NCBI RefSeq assembly: GCF_958450345.1
Contig: NC_088782.1
Coordinates: forward strand, 89,384,647 to 89,448,646
Direction: 5' to 3'
DNA: 64,000 nucleotides
Source of the DNA: Calliphora vicina
Taxonomy: Eukaryota; Arthropoda; Insecta; Diptera; Calliphoridae
How positions within the stretch are numbered: position 1 is the first letter of the stretch; the number at the start of each line of letters is the position of its first letter. The notes beneath the pieces are model-generated. The model saw nothing but the letters and a program-made list of their open reading frames with translations, was not told where the DNA came from and did not search any database. A program made the translations under genes and the position numbers. Positions 44,542-55,569 of this stretch are shown here, piece by piece.

Positions 44542-46178
44542 CAGTATCGGACAAAACATTTGCAACTAGCATAGCAATTTTATAATTAGCTCACATAAAA
44601 CACACGGGGTAATCAAATTCAAATTTTTATATTACTTATAAAACAAAAGGAACCTCAAAAGCGATATTAAATAAAAATTATTTTAATTTCTTATATACAT
44701 AGACGTTTTTAAAACTTAAAATAAACATAGTCACTTCTTCAGTAAGACAAAACAATTGCAACTTAAAAATATTTCACGGTAACATATATTTTTGCTTAAT
44801 ATTTCGTAGCGAAACCCTTACTATCTATTACGGCTTTGCATCTTCGTGGCATCGACTCTATTAAATTATTAATAGTAACCTGTGGAATAGCATACCACGC
44901 ATCTTTAATCCGATTGAAAAATTCATCAGCATTTTTGACGTTATTGCGATCAATCCGCTGCTTTACAATTGACCAGAGATTTTCTATCGGGTTCAGGTCC
45001 GGTGATTGTGGTGGCCATTGCATTACATTAATACTGTTTTGCAAAAACCAAGTTTTTACTACCTTCGAAGTATGCTTCGGATCGTTGTCTTGCTGAAACG
45101 TCCATCGTAAAGGCATTTCCCACTCAGCATATGGCAACATAATCTGCTCAAGTATGTTTTTATAAGACCATTTATCCATTATTCCCTGAATTCGATGAAG
45201 TGGGCCCAAACCATTGGCAGAAAAACATCCCCAGGCCATGACATGACCGCCTCCATGTTTGACGGTCTTTACACAAAATTCTTGTTGTACTAGTTTTCCT
45301 TTTGGTCTTCTAACACGAGTTATGCCATCACTAGCGATAATATTGAATTTTGATTCGTCACTGAAAAGAACGTTTTTCCATTGGTTTACTGTCCAACTAA
45401 TATGTTCTTGAGCAAACTGTAGTCGTTTCAGTTGATTACGCTTAGATATGAGAGGCTTTTTAGCTGGCCGATATGCTAACAAATCAGCATCAATAAGACG
45501 TCGAGAAACAGTTCTTGCGCTTACTGGAATATTTAATTCTTTAACCAATGTTGGAGCCGATTTAAAGGGAAACTTTTTAATCTCTCTAACAATTAACGCA
45601 TCGGTTCTTTTGTCAGTTTTTCGAGGCCGACCGCCTTTGCTGATGACCTCCACAGACTTAGTTTTTTTAAAACGTGATAAAATTCGAGAAATTGATGATT
45701 TATGCACCTTATACTTAATCGATAGTTCTTTTTGAGAAATTCCTTGATTGAAATCATCAACAATACGTTTTCGTAAAACTTTACCGAACTTATCAGGTGC
45801 CATCTTTATCGAAATTACGAATAATTAGTAAAACTTGTTTTTTATACAAAATAATTTTACAGCTAAATGAAAGTGAGATTTTATACCAATAAACTACGAA
45901 TTGGAACAAAAGCAAAAATAACGGTTTTTTTCAACATTAACAACAAAAACTGTAAGAGTTGCAATTGTTTTGACGGATAAAAATAATAGGTTGATTCACA
46001 TACTATACTGCAAAAATAGAACCTAGCTATAACTGAACCTAAAAAATGTATTAAGTTATTACTGACATAATAAGAAACTTGAACTCACAAAATCAATTTT
46101 AAATACTGGAAAGATTTTAATTTTACGAAACAAAACTAGTATTTTCAATGTTAGTTGCAAATGTTTTGTCCGATACTG
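44542..46178 (-). mobile_element. Tc1-like transposon with intact transposase, 1,637 bp
   Basis: The ends CAGTATCGGACAAAACATTT and AAATGTTTTGTCCGATACTG are near-identical inverted repeats flanked by TA (44540-44541 and 46179-46180). The insertion splits gypsy gag so exactly that the gag frame reads through when the element and one TA are left out. The complete ORF and clean ends make it the youngest-looking DNA transposon here. Confidence 0.95.
44796..45803 (-). CDS. Tc1-family transposase, full length (335 aa, DD34E)
   Basis: The enzyme excises and reinserts the element at TA sites. The N-terminal paired-like region has two helix-turn-helix units (ISQKELSIKYKVHKSSISRI, about residues 22-41, and VSARTVSRRLI, about 94-104) joined by the GRPRKT hook (58-63), for binding the inverted repeats. 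The catalytic triad is visible: D149 in FSDESKF, D239 in QQDNDPKHTS and E274 in SPDLNPIENLW, with 34 residues between the last two, as in Tc1. WGCFSANGLGPLH and the C-terminal RCKAVIDSKGFATKY are typical. Length is normal (about 340). The start is the first in-frame ATG, 370 bp inside the right inverted repeat. No lesion is seen, so the protein could be active. Promoter and nuclear signal were not examined in detail. Confidence 0.93.
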   Translation of the reverse strand: MAPDKFGKVLRKRIVDDFNQGISQKELSIKYKVHKSSISRILSRFKKTKSVEVISKGGRPRKTDKRTDALIVREIKKFPFKSAPTLVKELNIPVSARTVSRRLIDADLLAYRPAKKPLISKRNQLKRLQFAQEHISWTVNQWKNVLFSDESKFNIIASDGITRVRRPKGKLVQQEFCVKTVKHGGGHVMAWGCFSANGLGPLHRIQGIMDKWSYKNILEQIMLPYAEWEMPLRWTFQQDNDPKHTSKVVKTWFLQNSINVMQWPPQSPDLNPIENLWSIVKQRIDRNNVKNADEFFNRIKDAWYAIPQVTINNLIESMPRRCKAVIDSKGFATKY

Positions 46179-46180
46179 TA

Positions 46181-46485
46181 TATCGTGGACGGTCTGCCGG
46201 CAAAAACTGTATATAAACAAAACATGTATGCCTCAAAGATTTTTAAAGAATTACCTGAGAACTGTGAGATTTATGAACGCGTTAATGTGAATACCGAATC
46301 ACAAAACAAAAAGTGGCACAAAGCAAATGAAACTAAAATATCTGAAAATAAAATACATTGTTATAATTGCGTTTCCACGGAGCATAAAAGAAATGAATGC
46401 AAAACTTAGGCAAAATGTTTTAAATGTAACAAATTCGGACATATTGCAAAACAATGTAAAGCTAATGAAAACAATCAAAATGATG
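46181..46485 (+). pseudogene. gag C-terminus with two zinc knuckles
   Basis: IVDGLPAKTVYKQNMYASKI continues the gag frame directly after the Tc1 element. Knuckles follow: CYNCVSTEHKRNEC, then a stop (TAG at 46407), then CFKCNKFGHIAKQC in the same frame. The second knuckle is a canonical CX2CX4HX4C. They would package the RNA genome in an intact element. Confidence 0.8.
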
Positions 46486-47283
46486 TTCTAATGATTGTCA
46501 ATCAAAACATAACAGATAAGTGTTTAAAACAGTGTAAAACTAATGAAAATAATCAAAATGATGTCCTAATAATTGCCAATCAAAAAAGATACAAATGTTT
46601 AAAAGTTAATGAACAGTTGATAAACGGACTAATAGACACCGGGTCGGATGTATCGATAATGAAGCACAATGGTTAACGACTTGTTGTTAACTGGACTAAG
46701 TAATATGAAAACAAGACCCTATGGGTTCAATTGAATGCAATGTTAAAGTAGATGAAGTGGAAAAGAAACAAAATTTCTTAATATTACCAAACGATGCAAT
46801 AAAATGTGACATTTTAATCGGTCATGACTTTATCTCAAAATTTAAAATGATCGTTGATAGTAATGGGTATGAATTTAAGCATAAAAATTCAGACGAAAAT
46901 AACATTTTAAACGTATTTAATATAAACGCGTTTGAAATCGATGCCAGCGGTGTATACAAACAAGAAATTGAAAACTTAATTGAACAATACAATCCATCGT
47001 CTGCAGTCCAACAGTGTCCAGTAGAGATGAAAATAGTTCCAAACGGTGAAATTAAACCATTTCGTCAATTTCCAACAAGATTGCCGTTTCCTGAAGAACA
47101 AGAAGTCAACAAGCAAGTGCAGGAGTGGTTACAAAAAGGAATTATACTAAGTCATGTTCAGATGTTGCCAGCAGAGTGGTTGTAACTAAAAAGAAAACTG
47201 GAGATTACAGAGTATGCGTCGATTTTAGACAACTAAATAATATGGTGTTGAAATATGGTTTTCCTGTGCCTGTTATAGAAGAT
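46486..47283 (+). pseudogene. Protease and start of reverse transcriptase, gypsy element
   Basis: NGLIDTGSDVSIM (46621-46659) is the aspartic protease active site. A stop and frameshift follow at about 46673-46715. ILIGHDFISKFKMIVDSNGY (about 46830) is the protease C-terminal flap region. The linker then leads to VEMKIVPNGEIKPFRQFPTR and EVNKQVQEWLQKGIILSH, the beginning of reverse transcriptase. After another frameshift at about 47150, KKTGDYRVCVDFRQLNNMVL and YGFPVPVIED carry the first catalytic-domain motif. The frame then stops where the reverse-oriented non-LTR element begins. Confidence 0.82.
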
Positions 47284-47420
47284 TAGATAGATAGATTCTT
47301 TATTTTCATATTAATTATTGTTTACAATAAGTATTTTTATAAACATATTACATATTAAAATAAAGATTAAACAGCATGGTTTACAAAAAAACCGACAGCT
47401 GTAACTACAATTATTAAAAA

Positions 47421-50400
47421 TTAGTAGTTAAATTCATTTATTAACATAGATCTATATTTCAGAGCATTTTTTATATAGTTATAAAGGCTTGTCCAAAAAA
47501 TATCTTCACCATTAAGTGTTTGAATAATTTCTGCATCATTTAATATTATTTTACCAAAACAGTTTATTCGAATATAGTTAAATATGGGACATCTTCCAAT
47601 AAAATGTTGGGTTGTTTCTACTTCCTTCATATTACATAAAGAGCATAGCCTTGACGTCTCCTCTCTATACTGATTACCATTTAGCCACAACAGATCAGCT
47701 CTTGCCTTTATTATGTAGCTTATTTGATCCTGATTGTAGAATTCATTGCAATAGCTTTGACCTTTGTGAAAGTCCAAAAACTTATAAATCCTTCGTTGAC
47801 TACTAGCTGCTTTTATTTAATGATCGTGATAAATTCTAGTCTTCATGGTCTCAATAATACTTATGCAGTTGTCGTTCCAGTTTATTTTGCTACTTTCAGA
47901 GATTAAAGTTTGAATATTTAATTCCTGCATTTTTTGTTTCATATCTTTAAACCAAAAGATATTTCTTGAAATAATTATATTTGATAATTTGTGAGGGAGT
48001 CTTTCATTTTTGTAATCAAACAGCGTTTTAGAAATATATTGCAGGTGAAGACTGTATGTATAAATATGGCCAGCTTGTTGTGCTGTTTCTAAAGATATCA
48101 CATAGTTGGGTGTATTATTTGGAAGTTTTAGAATACGTTTCGTGAAGTAACGTTGCAATTTGTCAATCTCGTCAAAACAAGTGTTTCCCCATATCTGCGC
48201 CCCATAACTTTGTATCGATCTACACACCGCCAAGAAGAATTTCCATTTAGCTTTTACCGATATTTTTTTATTTCCAACAAAATTATTCCATGTTAAGTTT
48301 ATACAAACTTTGGCAGCATCGTTTTTCAGATTTATATGTTTGGAGTATGACATTTTTGGGGTCAAAACTATTCCCAAATATTTGTAATCGGCTACTATTT
48401 TCACAGGTTCACCATTAAATTTCCAAATTTCTTTAGCACTGGGTCTTCCACTTTTTCTGAAAATCATTATTTCTGATTTACTGAGGTTCACTTCCATTCC
48501 CCATATACGGCAATACTCTTCCAAATTTTTTATCATTTTTTGTAATACTTCTACGCTATCGGCCAATATTACTATGTCATCAGCATACATAAGTAGTCGA
48601 ATATTTATGCCATCCACTGTTAAACCTCCATTGAGTGAGTCATGCATATCATTTAAGTATATAGCAAATAGAAGTGGTGATAACAGACATCCTTGTTTTA
48701 CCCCTGTTTTTGTATCAAAGTAGTTGGATAGTTCCTCGCCATTCCAAACCGCAGATTTTGTATTTTGGTAGATTTGTTCAATACAATTTACCATTTTTGT
48801 GGACATTCCTATTTGATGAAGTTTGTATATTAATAATTTTCGTGGAACACGATCAAAAGCAGCTTTAAAATCCACAAAAAAAGCGTATACCTTTCTGTTT
48901 TCTGCAAATTTTATGTTAACAATTGCTGTAAGGTTATAAATGTTATCAATTGTTGAATAATTTTTTCGAAAGCCAGCTTGATATTCATTTAAATTTGCAT
49001 AAACTTCACACCATTTAGAAATTCTTTCGTGCATTATTCCCATCATTATTTTTGCGATAACATTCATAAAAGAAATACCTCTGTAATTGCTCGCTTGGTT
49101 CATATCTCCTTTTTTATGTATTGGGAATATAATGCTTTTTTTAAAAACGTCATAACTTGTTTGGCCTTCTAATATTTGGGTATATACTTTCGACAGGGCT
49201 TTTAAATAACTGTCACTAGCATTTTTAAAGAATTCGTAGGAAATTCTGTCTTCTCCAGGAGCTTTATTTGGTTTAGCTTTTGCAAGTTGCCTTTTTATTT
49301 CAAATACGGTTACAGGTGAATCCAAAAACGCATCTTCTATATAATTGGCTGCGTAAAACATATCAACCGAACTGACTGTAGGGTTTAGCAAACATTTAAA
49401 ATATTCATAAAAGTTTTCTACATTGACATGGCAACCAAAACTATTTTCTTCTTGTCTTATTTCTCTTGCCAAAGACCAAAACGTTTTACTGTCGTTTACA
49501 AAGCTTAATTGTATTTCAATTTCCTTATAGTATTCAAATCTCTTTCTTTTGCACAGGGCTTTGAAACTATTTTGTTTTTCTGTGTATTTTCTCTTATCAT
49601 TAACTTTTTGAGATTTTCGGAACAATTTCAATAAATTCATACACTTCTCTCTCGCTTTCCTACATTCATTGTCAAACCATTTGTTTTTGGCGGGTTTTGG
49701 TGTATATTTAGATTGATTTTCCGGCTTTTTATACGACTCTAACAGTAATTTACTTAGCTCTTGCAAATTAATAGAGGATGTTTGTGTTTCTAAAATACTA
49801 AGTTTTTCATCGACTTTTCTGTTAAAAATGTCCTTATCTATCGGATTCCATTTTAGCTTTGGTAACAGATTTGCTTTTTTATTTTGATTTTGAGTACTAT
49901 TTGTTTCCAAAAAAAGTGTTATTGGTTGGTGATCTGACCAGATTTGGTTTCCAACTTCAAAACTCCTCACAAGTTTTAGTACATCCACTTAGACTCCGCA
50001 TAAATCATTTACTGAGTTCCCAATGTTGCTTACAAAAGTAAAATCTCCATCCTCATCACCCAAAGTTCTACCATTTAAAATCAGTAAACCGTAGTTATTA
50101 CAAAAAGTTAGAAACTTTCTGCCGTTTGCATTTAGAATTCTATCTTTTGATTTTCTTATTTCAGTATTAGAAGGAAATGACACAATATTTTTATCCAGTA
50201 CTTGTTGTTGTTCTCCTATTCTTACATTAATGTCGCCCATTATAATTAAATTTTGGACATCTATTTCCTGCATACACTGATCTACTTCACTGAATTCCTG
50301 TTCCCAATTTAAACCTCTAATGTATAATGGCATTATTGTGATTTCAATAGAATTACCTTTTTGTCAATTAGATCTATTCCGTTTTGAGTTTTGTAGTTGT

Positions 50401-50650
50401 ATTTCATACCCATATCTATTAGATTTTTTCGCACTCCACAAACATAACCACCAATTGCTCTTCCAAATCTATTATTTCGTATGGCTGGTTTCCAAATGGT
50501 TTTATAAAGTTTGAATGTATTTTCATATTTACTTATATTCTTTTCCTCCACATGTGTTTCTAATAATATAAATATTTCATTTTGTTTTATGAAATCAAAA
50601 AAATCTTGATGAAGATATTTATTTTCTAGCCCATGAACATTATAAGACAT
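47421..50650 (-). pseudogene. ORF2 of the reverse non-LTR element (endonuclease-reverse transcriptase)
   Basis: The endonuclease begins MSYNVHGLENKYLHQDFFDF, with ILLETH, GDINVRIGE and SDHQPITLFL as active-site landmarks. The reverse transcriptase has KPNKAPGEDRISYEFFKNAS, VDFKAAFDRVPR, GVKQGCLLSPLLF and the YADD box (48576-48587). The C-terminus has CSLCNMKEVETTQHFIGRCP, a CCHC-type motif common in I/Jockey-group ORF2. Lesions are a frameshift at about 50335, TAA at 49989 and TAA at 47817. The frame before and after each TAA is the same, so these are single nonsense changes. Together the parts equal a full-length ORF2 (about 1,070 codons). Confidence 0.85.
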
Positions 50651-50739
50651 GATTTTAAATTTTAGTTCCTTGTTTGTATTATTTAAAGCTACATTAACAT
50701 TTCTACTTAAAGTTAAACTATTTTTATTGAATTTGTTTA

Positions 50740-51603
50740 TTAGTTTTTTGGATTAATTGTTTCAAAAAATGCCTTATAGTTAAAATTTAAATCTCGCACT
50801 TTCTCACCATATAGCTGTCTTAAAACTTCTTCTCCAGTGTTTTGCCCAGACATCAGTATTTTATTTTTATTCCAGAAAAAACGTTTTTCATCCACCACAA
50901 GTTTATGGTCTTTAACGGTTACTTTTTTATTTTTGTCAGCTTTTAAAAGACATTGTTTTAACTGAAGCATTATTTTTTTATCGGGTTGTCTTTCTAAGCA
51001 TAGATCACGCTCAATGTATATAGGTTTTCCTTTCAGATTTTTGACATGCTTAAAAATCTCCATTACCATTTCAACAGACTTCAATTCAACCATAACCGTC
51101 ATCTTGTTATTTCTTTCAAATATTTTTTTGGTTTGTTCTATTTCCACTTTAGTTGATAGCTTGAGATCATCTTTAAACATGTTTTTGACTGCACTATAGC
51201 ATGATTTTTGGGCTTCCAGACCTTTGATTATTAATTTCTTCCTTTCAAGGGCTTCTTCCAGTCGTCTCATTCTTTTTTGGTCCTCTTCTCTTTCTTTTTT
51301 AAGATTTTTTATTTCATCTTCCAGCACTTTATTTTCATCAGCTAATTTACGAACTTCTGATTTTACCTCCATTATATTTTCTTTAACTTCAAGAATATCG
51401 TTTTTTGTAGGCATATTCTTTAATTTGTCATCAAAAATCTTTGCCATTAGGTCTATTAATTCACTTGTCGACATTTTACCAACTTCATTTTGCGTTGCTG
51501 TTTTTTCTGGGGATATTTCATTTATTTTTCGTTTAGGTGTTTGCTGATTTATTTCGCTTTTAGATAATTTTGGCGTAAAGAAAAATTCATGGGGTTTGCT
51601 CAT
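50740..51603 (-). CDS. ORF1 of the reverse non-LTR element (coiled-coil, RRM-like)
   Basis: The 287-residue intact frame begins at the first ATG after the short 5' UTR. Residues about 60-120 are a strong heptad-type coiled coil rich in Glu, Lys and Leu (NKVLEDEIKNLKKEREEDQK). ERKKLIIKGLEAQ (about 119) then opens a region that looks like the RRM-like domain of L1-type ORF1 proteins (VMVELKSVEMVMEIFKHVKN, KGKPIYIERDL), followed by a basic C-terminal domain. There are no zinc knuckles, unlike ORF1 of the Jockey-like element. Such proteins trimerise and bind the element RNA (family knowledge). The assignment rests on layout and position upstream of ORF2. Confidence 0.75.
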   Translation of the reverse strand: MSKPHEFFFTPKLSKSEINQQTPKRKINEISPEKTATQNEVGKMSTSELIDLMAKIFDDKLKNMPTKNDILEVKENIMEVKSEVRKLADENKVLEDEIKNLKKEREEDQKRMRRLEEALERKKLIIKGLEAQKSCYSAVKNMFKDDLKLSTKVEIEQTKKIFERNNKMTVMVELKSVEMVMEIFKHVKNLKGKPIYIERDLCLERQPDKKIMLQLKQCLLKADKNKKVTVKDHKLVVDEKRFFWNKNKILMSGQNTGEEVLRQLYGEKVRDLNFNYKAFFETINPKN

Positions 51604-51694
51604 GTTTCTGTTGTTAAATGATAACGATTTACAAAACGGTTACGGCCACGGTTGCGCTAAAGTTACTTATATCAGTCGGTAATGCAGTGTATCC

Positions 51695-52763
51695 AAAATC
51701 CGATGGACTATTACAAAAGGCTAAGTTTTTCTGTGTAATGGATCTGGAAAATGGGTTTTTCCATGTACCCATTGATGAAGCAAGCAAAAAGTATACAGCG
51801 TTTGTAACTAAGCAAGGGCTATACGAATTCAACCGTGCACCTTTCGGTTTCTGCAATTCGCCAGCATATTTCATAAGATACATCAACTTTATTTTTCAAG
51901 AGCTAATAACTGCAGATGTTATGGAACTATACATGGATGATATAGTTGTTTACAGCGAAACTGAAGAAGGTAACATGAATAAGTTGAAATTAGTACTAGA
52001 GGTAGCACAACAATGGTTTAAAGATAAAATGGTCAAAATGTATGTTTATGAAAACCAAGATTGATTTTCTTGGACATACGATTGAAGGCGGCAGAATTTG
52101 GCCGGGAAAGGCAAAAACGAAGGCTGTTGCTAATTTCCCAGAACTCAAAAATATCAAAGACGTCCAATCATTCTTAGGATTGACTGGATACTTTAGTAAA
52201 TTTATCCAAAATTATGCCTACATAGCAAAGCCATTGCCAAATTTGTTGAAGAAAATGTGATTTTTAAAACTGAAGCAGACGAAAAAAAAGCTTTCAACAA
52301 TTTGAAGGCTTCGCTTACTAATGAACCAGTTTTATGAATTTTTTGTCGAGAAGCAGAAACTGAGTTGCACACAGATGCATCAAAAGAAGGATTTGGTGCA
52401 ACTTTACTACAAAAATTTGATGGTCCTGTTTTCTTCTATATTAAAAAAGCGTCAGCACAGGAAGGGCGATTCCATAGTTATATCCTGGAAGCTAAGGCTG
52501 CGTATATAGCATTAAAAAAATTTAGGCATTTTGTTTTGGGCATTCATTTTAAGTTGGTTACAGATTGCGCTGCCTTTAAGCAAACAATATCTAAAAAAGA
52601 TGTTCCACGTGATGTTGCCCAGTGGATATTATATTTACAAGATTTTGACTACAGAGTAGAGCACAGAAGCGGTAACCGTATGAAGCACGTATACTCTTTA
52701 AGTCGTTACCCAACATATGTAATGGTGATTTCGTCAGATATTGCTCCAAGGTTCTTTAAGTAA
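51695..52763 (+). pseudogene. Reverse transcriptase-RNase H of the gypsy element
   Basis: Coding resumes at GLLQKAKFFCVMDLENGFFH. Landmarks are LYEFNRAPFGFCNSPAYFIR, YMDDIVVYSETEE (YMDD at 51930-51941), then after a frameshift at about 52050 IDFLGHTIEGGRIWPGKAKT and FPELKNIKDVQSFLGLTGYF (connection). After another break (52258-52365) comes RNase H: ELHTDASKEGFGATL, FHSYILEAKAAYIALKKFRH, LVTDCAAFKQT and RVEHRSGNRMKHV. The conserved D-E-D residues of RNase H are all visible. The frame is lost after IAPRFFK, where the composite insertion begins. Confidence 0.88.
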
Positions 52764-53053
52764 CAACACGAATAATCATATCAACAATTTCTTATAGATA
52801 TTTATTAACAATTTTAGTTGTTAAAATTCAATAGGAATATTATATTGAAAGTAACAAAAATAAATGTGTCAAGAAAATAAAAATTAAAGAAAAATATGTA
52901 TGTATACACTTTTTTGTTTCATAAGATATTTGTTTTTTCTTGTAAATTATAAGGGGATGGGAGTATTCTAGATGGTAAGTTGAAAATGTAACTATAATAT
53001 AGCGATAGGTAAAAAATGGACACCGATTTTATATACTAAACTTTTTTCAACAG

Positions 53054-53177
53054 GATTTCAGTGGACTCTTTTCATCGAATTCGTCAAGTGTAGAAGGAAC
53101 TCATTTAAGAACAATACTGGAGGAATCTGTATAACCATTCGTGAAAGGGGATATTGGTCACATAACTGGTGAAAAAG
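53054..53177 (+). other. Exon-like stretch of unknown origin
   Basis: The stretch is less AT-rich than its surroundings, is preceded by TTTTTTCAACAG and followed by GTGAGATAATGG, and is therefore bounded like an exon of 124 bp. Two frames are open for most of it, but neither shows a recognisable motif. It could be a captured exon or chance. Confidence 0.2.
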
Positions 53178-53215
53178 GTGAGATAATGGTAATATATGAG
53201 TGATCTAACTTTATG

Positions 53216-53590
53216 TATGTACATTAGAAAAATAGATTTGCTTTGGATGGGTCTTATTTTGTTCGTTAGTAGCTAAAACTAACTACTGCAGAATTTAAGT
53301 GAAAACGGATAACTAGAACACTTCCGGCACGTGAAGTGTTCTAGATAATTTTCTCTAGAAGCTTAGGTTTATTGCAAATGTTTAAAAACAGTATCTAAAT
53401 AGGGAATTTTTTTAAGATATCGGAAAAAGTACCATTATTTACCCAATTTTACAACATTCAATCGATTTCCGGCACGTGTTCTAGTTATCCGATTGCACTT
53501 AAATTTTGCAGTAGTTAGTTTTAGCTGTTAATGAACAAAATAAGACCCATCCAAAGCAAATCTATTTTTTAGGGCATGTCTAATGTACAT
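53216..53590. mobile_element. Palindromic MITE, arms about 115 bp
   Basis: ATAGATTTGCTTTGGATGGG at about 53231 is mirrored by CCCATCCAAAGCAAATCTAT ending at about 53569. The arms (about 53216-53335 and 53465-53590) match at most positions, including GATAACTAGAACAC and CCGGCACGTG. The spacer is about 130 bp. GTACATTAG occurs inverted at the two outer edges. Non-coding. Confidence 0.75.
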
Positions 53591-53619
53591 ATATTTTCAA
53601 TTTATACACTCAAAAAAAA

Positions 53620-55180
53620 GACATATACTAAACTCCTTCAAAATAGTTCAAACATTTTCCTAAATTTGAGTAAAATTTTACTAAAACTAAGTAAATTTTA
53701 TAATAATTTAATAAAAATTATAAAATTTTAAGTAAAAACAAAATAGTTCAGAAACTTGAAATTAGTTTATAATTTTCCATAGAAAAATTACTTGAGTTTT
53801 GGAAAATATTATTAACCGCAGAATAATATTTACTAGAAATTAAGAAATCTTTCCTAAACTTAAGGAAATTACATCATAGAATAACGTAATTTTCATTTTA
53901 GTTCAAAAAATTGGGTTCAGTAAATGATTTATTCCCAATTAGTTCATAAAATTTAACATACTTAAAATTTGTAAATGGTTATCTTTGATTTCAGTTAACA
54001 TTTTTCCTTAATATTGAGAAATATATATTGATTTATAATAGCAATTTCTTAAAAAGCTATTTCGAGTTCATTGCTTACTAATTTTTAACTTCCAAAATTA
54101 AAAACTTCCGAAAATCTAGTTCAGATAAATAAAGAATATAAGCCATATATCATTTCCTACTATTTAATAAAAGTTGTCTTACTTCATAAAAATAACCTAC
54201 TCATATTTAGGAAATTTTTCCTTAAAAATAGTACAGATAAATTTAAAAAAACGCAATAGATAAAAATCAGAAACTGGAACAAATGTTCTTAATTTGATAA
54301 CATAATTAACTAAATTTTAGTTCAAAATAAAAAATTATAGTTAAATTTTACTTATAATTAGTATATATGTTTTTTAAAATGAACACTAATAGTGTAGATA
54401 AATTTAAAAAATAATGAAAAACATTACTAATTTTAAGTAAACATTTCGTAAAAAATTTTGAACGTAATGATTTTTTATTGGTAAATATTTACTAAATTTT
54501 AGAAATTATTTACTTAAATTTATAACAGAATCACAATACCCAAAAAATAACGTACTAAGTAATGCTAAAATAGTGCTTTTAGTGTCTAAAAAATATTTAT
54601 TAAAAACTTCTAAGTTGAAATATATATTTGTACTAAGAGTATTTATTGAGTATTAAACAATTTACATATTTTTAGTAATTTAATTGTTAAAATTTAAATA
54701 TAAAATAAGTAATAAACAATTTCTTTCTTTTATTCTCAAAATTTCATTATTAAAATTCTACTTATTATATTCAAAAGAGTTGACATTACTATTAATGTAC
54801 CAAAAATAATAAACAAAGAAGAGAGAGAGAGAGAAATATATCACAAACAGTGCTGATGCATTACATGGATATTTGAATAATCGTTGCTATTATTTGGTTA
54901 ATCTATATTAAAACAGCGATATTTTTGTAGATTATATAAATGTATAATTATTTAACAATGTGTACCAAAATTCATTTTTTAGAATGTGCATTTTGTTTTA
55001 CCAAAATCGTTACAAAATATATGTTTATATAAGAACAGACTACTTAAAGAAACCGAATACTTAAATTAAATGCGATTAGGTAAATAGCAAAAATAAACAA
55101 CACTGCGTAATATTGGAATGTTGAAAGTAACTGTTTTATTTATACAAAAAAAAACATACAGTCATTATTTTGCTTTTAGT
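53620..55180. other. Left subterminal repeat region of the 4.98-kb element
   Basis: It is dense in variants of AAATTTAGTAAA, TTAAGTAAA and TTCCTAAATTT on both strands. A (GA)n run lies at 54823-54836. No gene was seen. TTTTCATTCTGAACGCG at about 55177 contains an initiator-like TCATTC and could mark the start of the transcript. Confidence 0.45.
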
Positions 55181-55569
55181 TTTCATTCTGAACGCGTTAG
55201 AGTTAAAGAACATAGACGAAGTTGCAAAGATTTAAAGAAGAGAAATAATAAAATATAAATTAACAATAAAAAAGTGTAAAAGTAAAAGTATAAAACTTAA
55301 GTGTGTTTTTAAATACTATTATTAACAATAATATAAAAATATATAAAAAGTGTGCATCGTGTTTTAAATGGTAAGTAAAAACTATAGAACAAATTGATGT
55401 GATTTTATTAATAAAAGTGCAAATTAACAATCTTGAGAAGTGAAAATATGTGATTGCATTTGTTAAAAACTCCATTTCAATTTGTTCCATGGCATTTTTG
55501 TATTTTTAAGAACAGTTGTCCACGTTGTTTTTATTATTTGTTAGTGCTAAAATACTACATATTTGATTG

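Larger units (their letters stand above)
47284..51690 (-). mobile_element. APE-type non-LTR retrotransposon (reverse strand)
   Basis: On the minus strand it contains, in order, a short 5' UTR, ORF1 (51603-50740) with coiled coil and RRM-like region, ORF2 (50650-47421) with endonuclease, reverse transcriptase and a C-terminal cysteine motif, a short 3' UTR and a tail of (ATCT)-type simple repeat (TAGATAGATAGATTC on plus) instead of poly(A). It splits the gypsy reverse transcriptase between VIED and GLLQKAKF. ORF2 carries one frameshift and two stops. The target duplication is not resolved. Confidence 0.85.
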
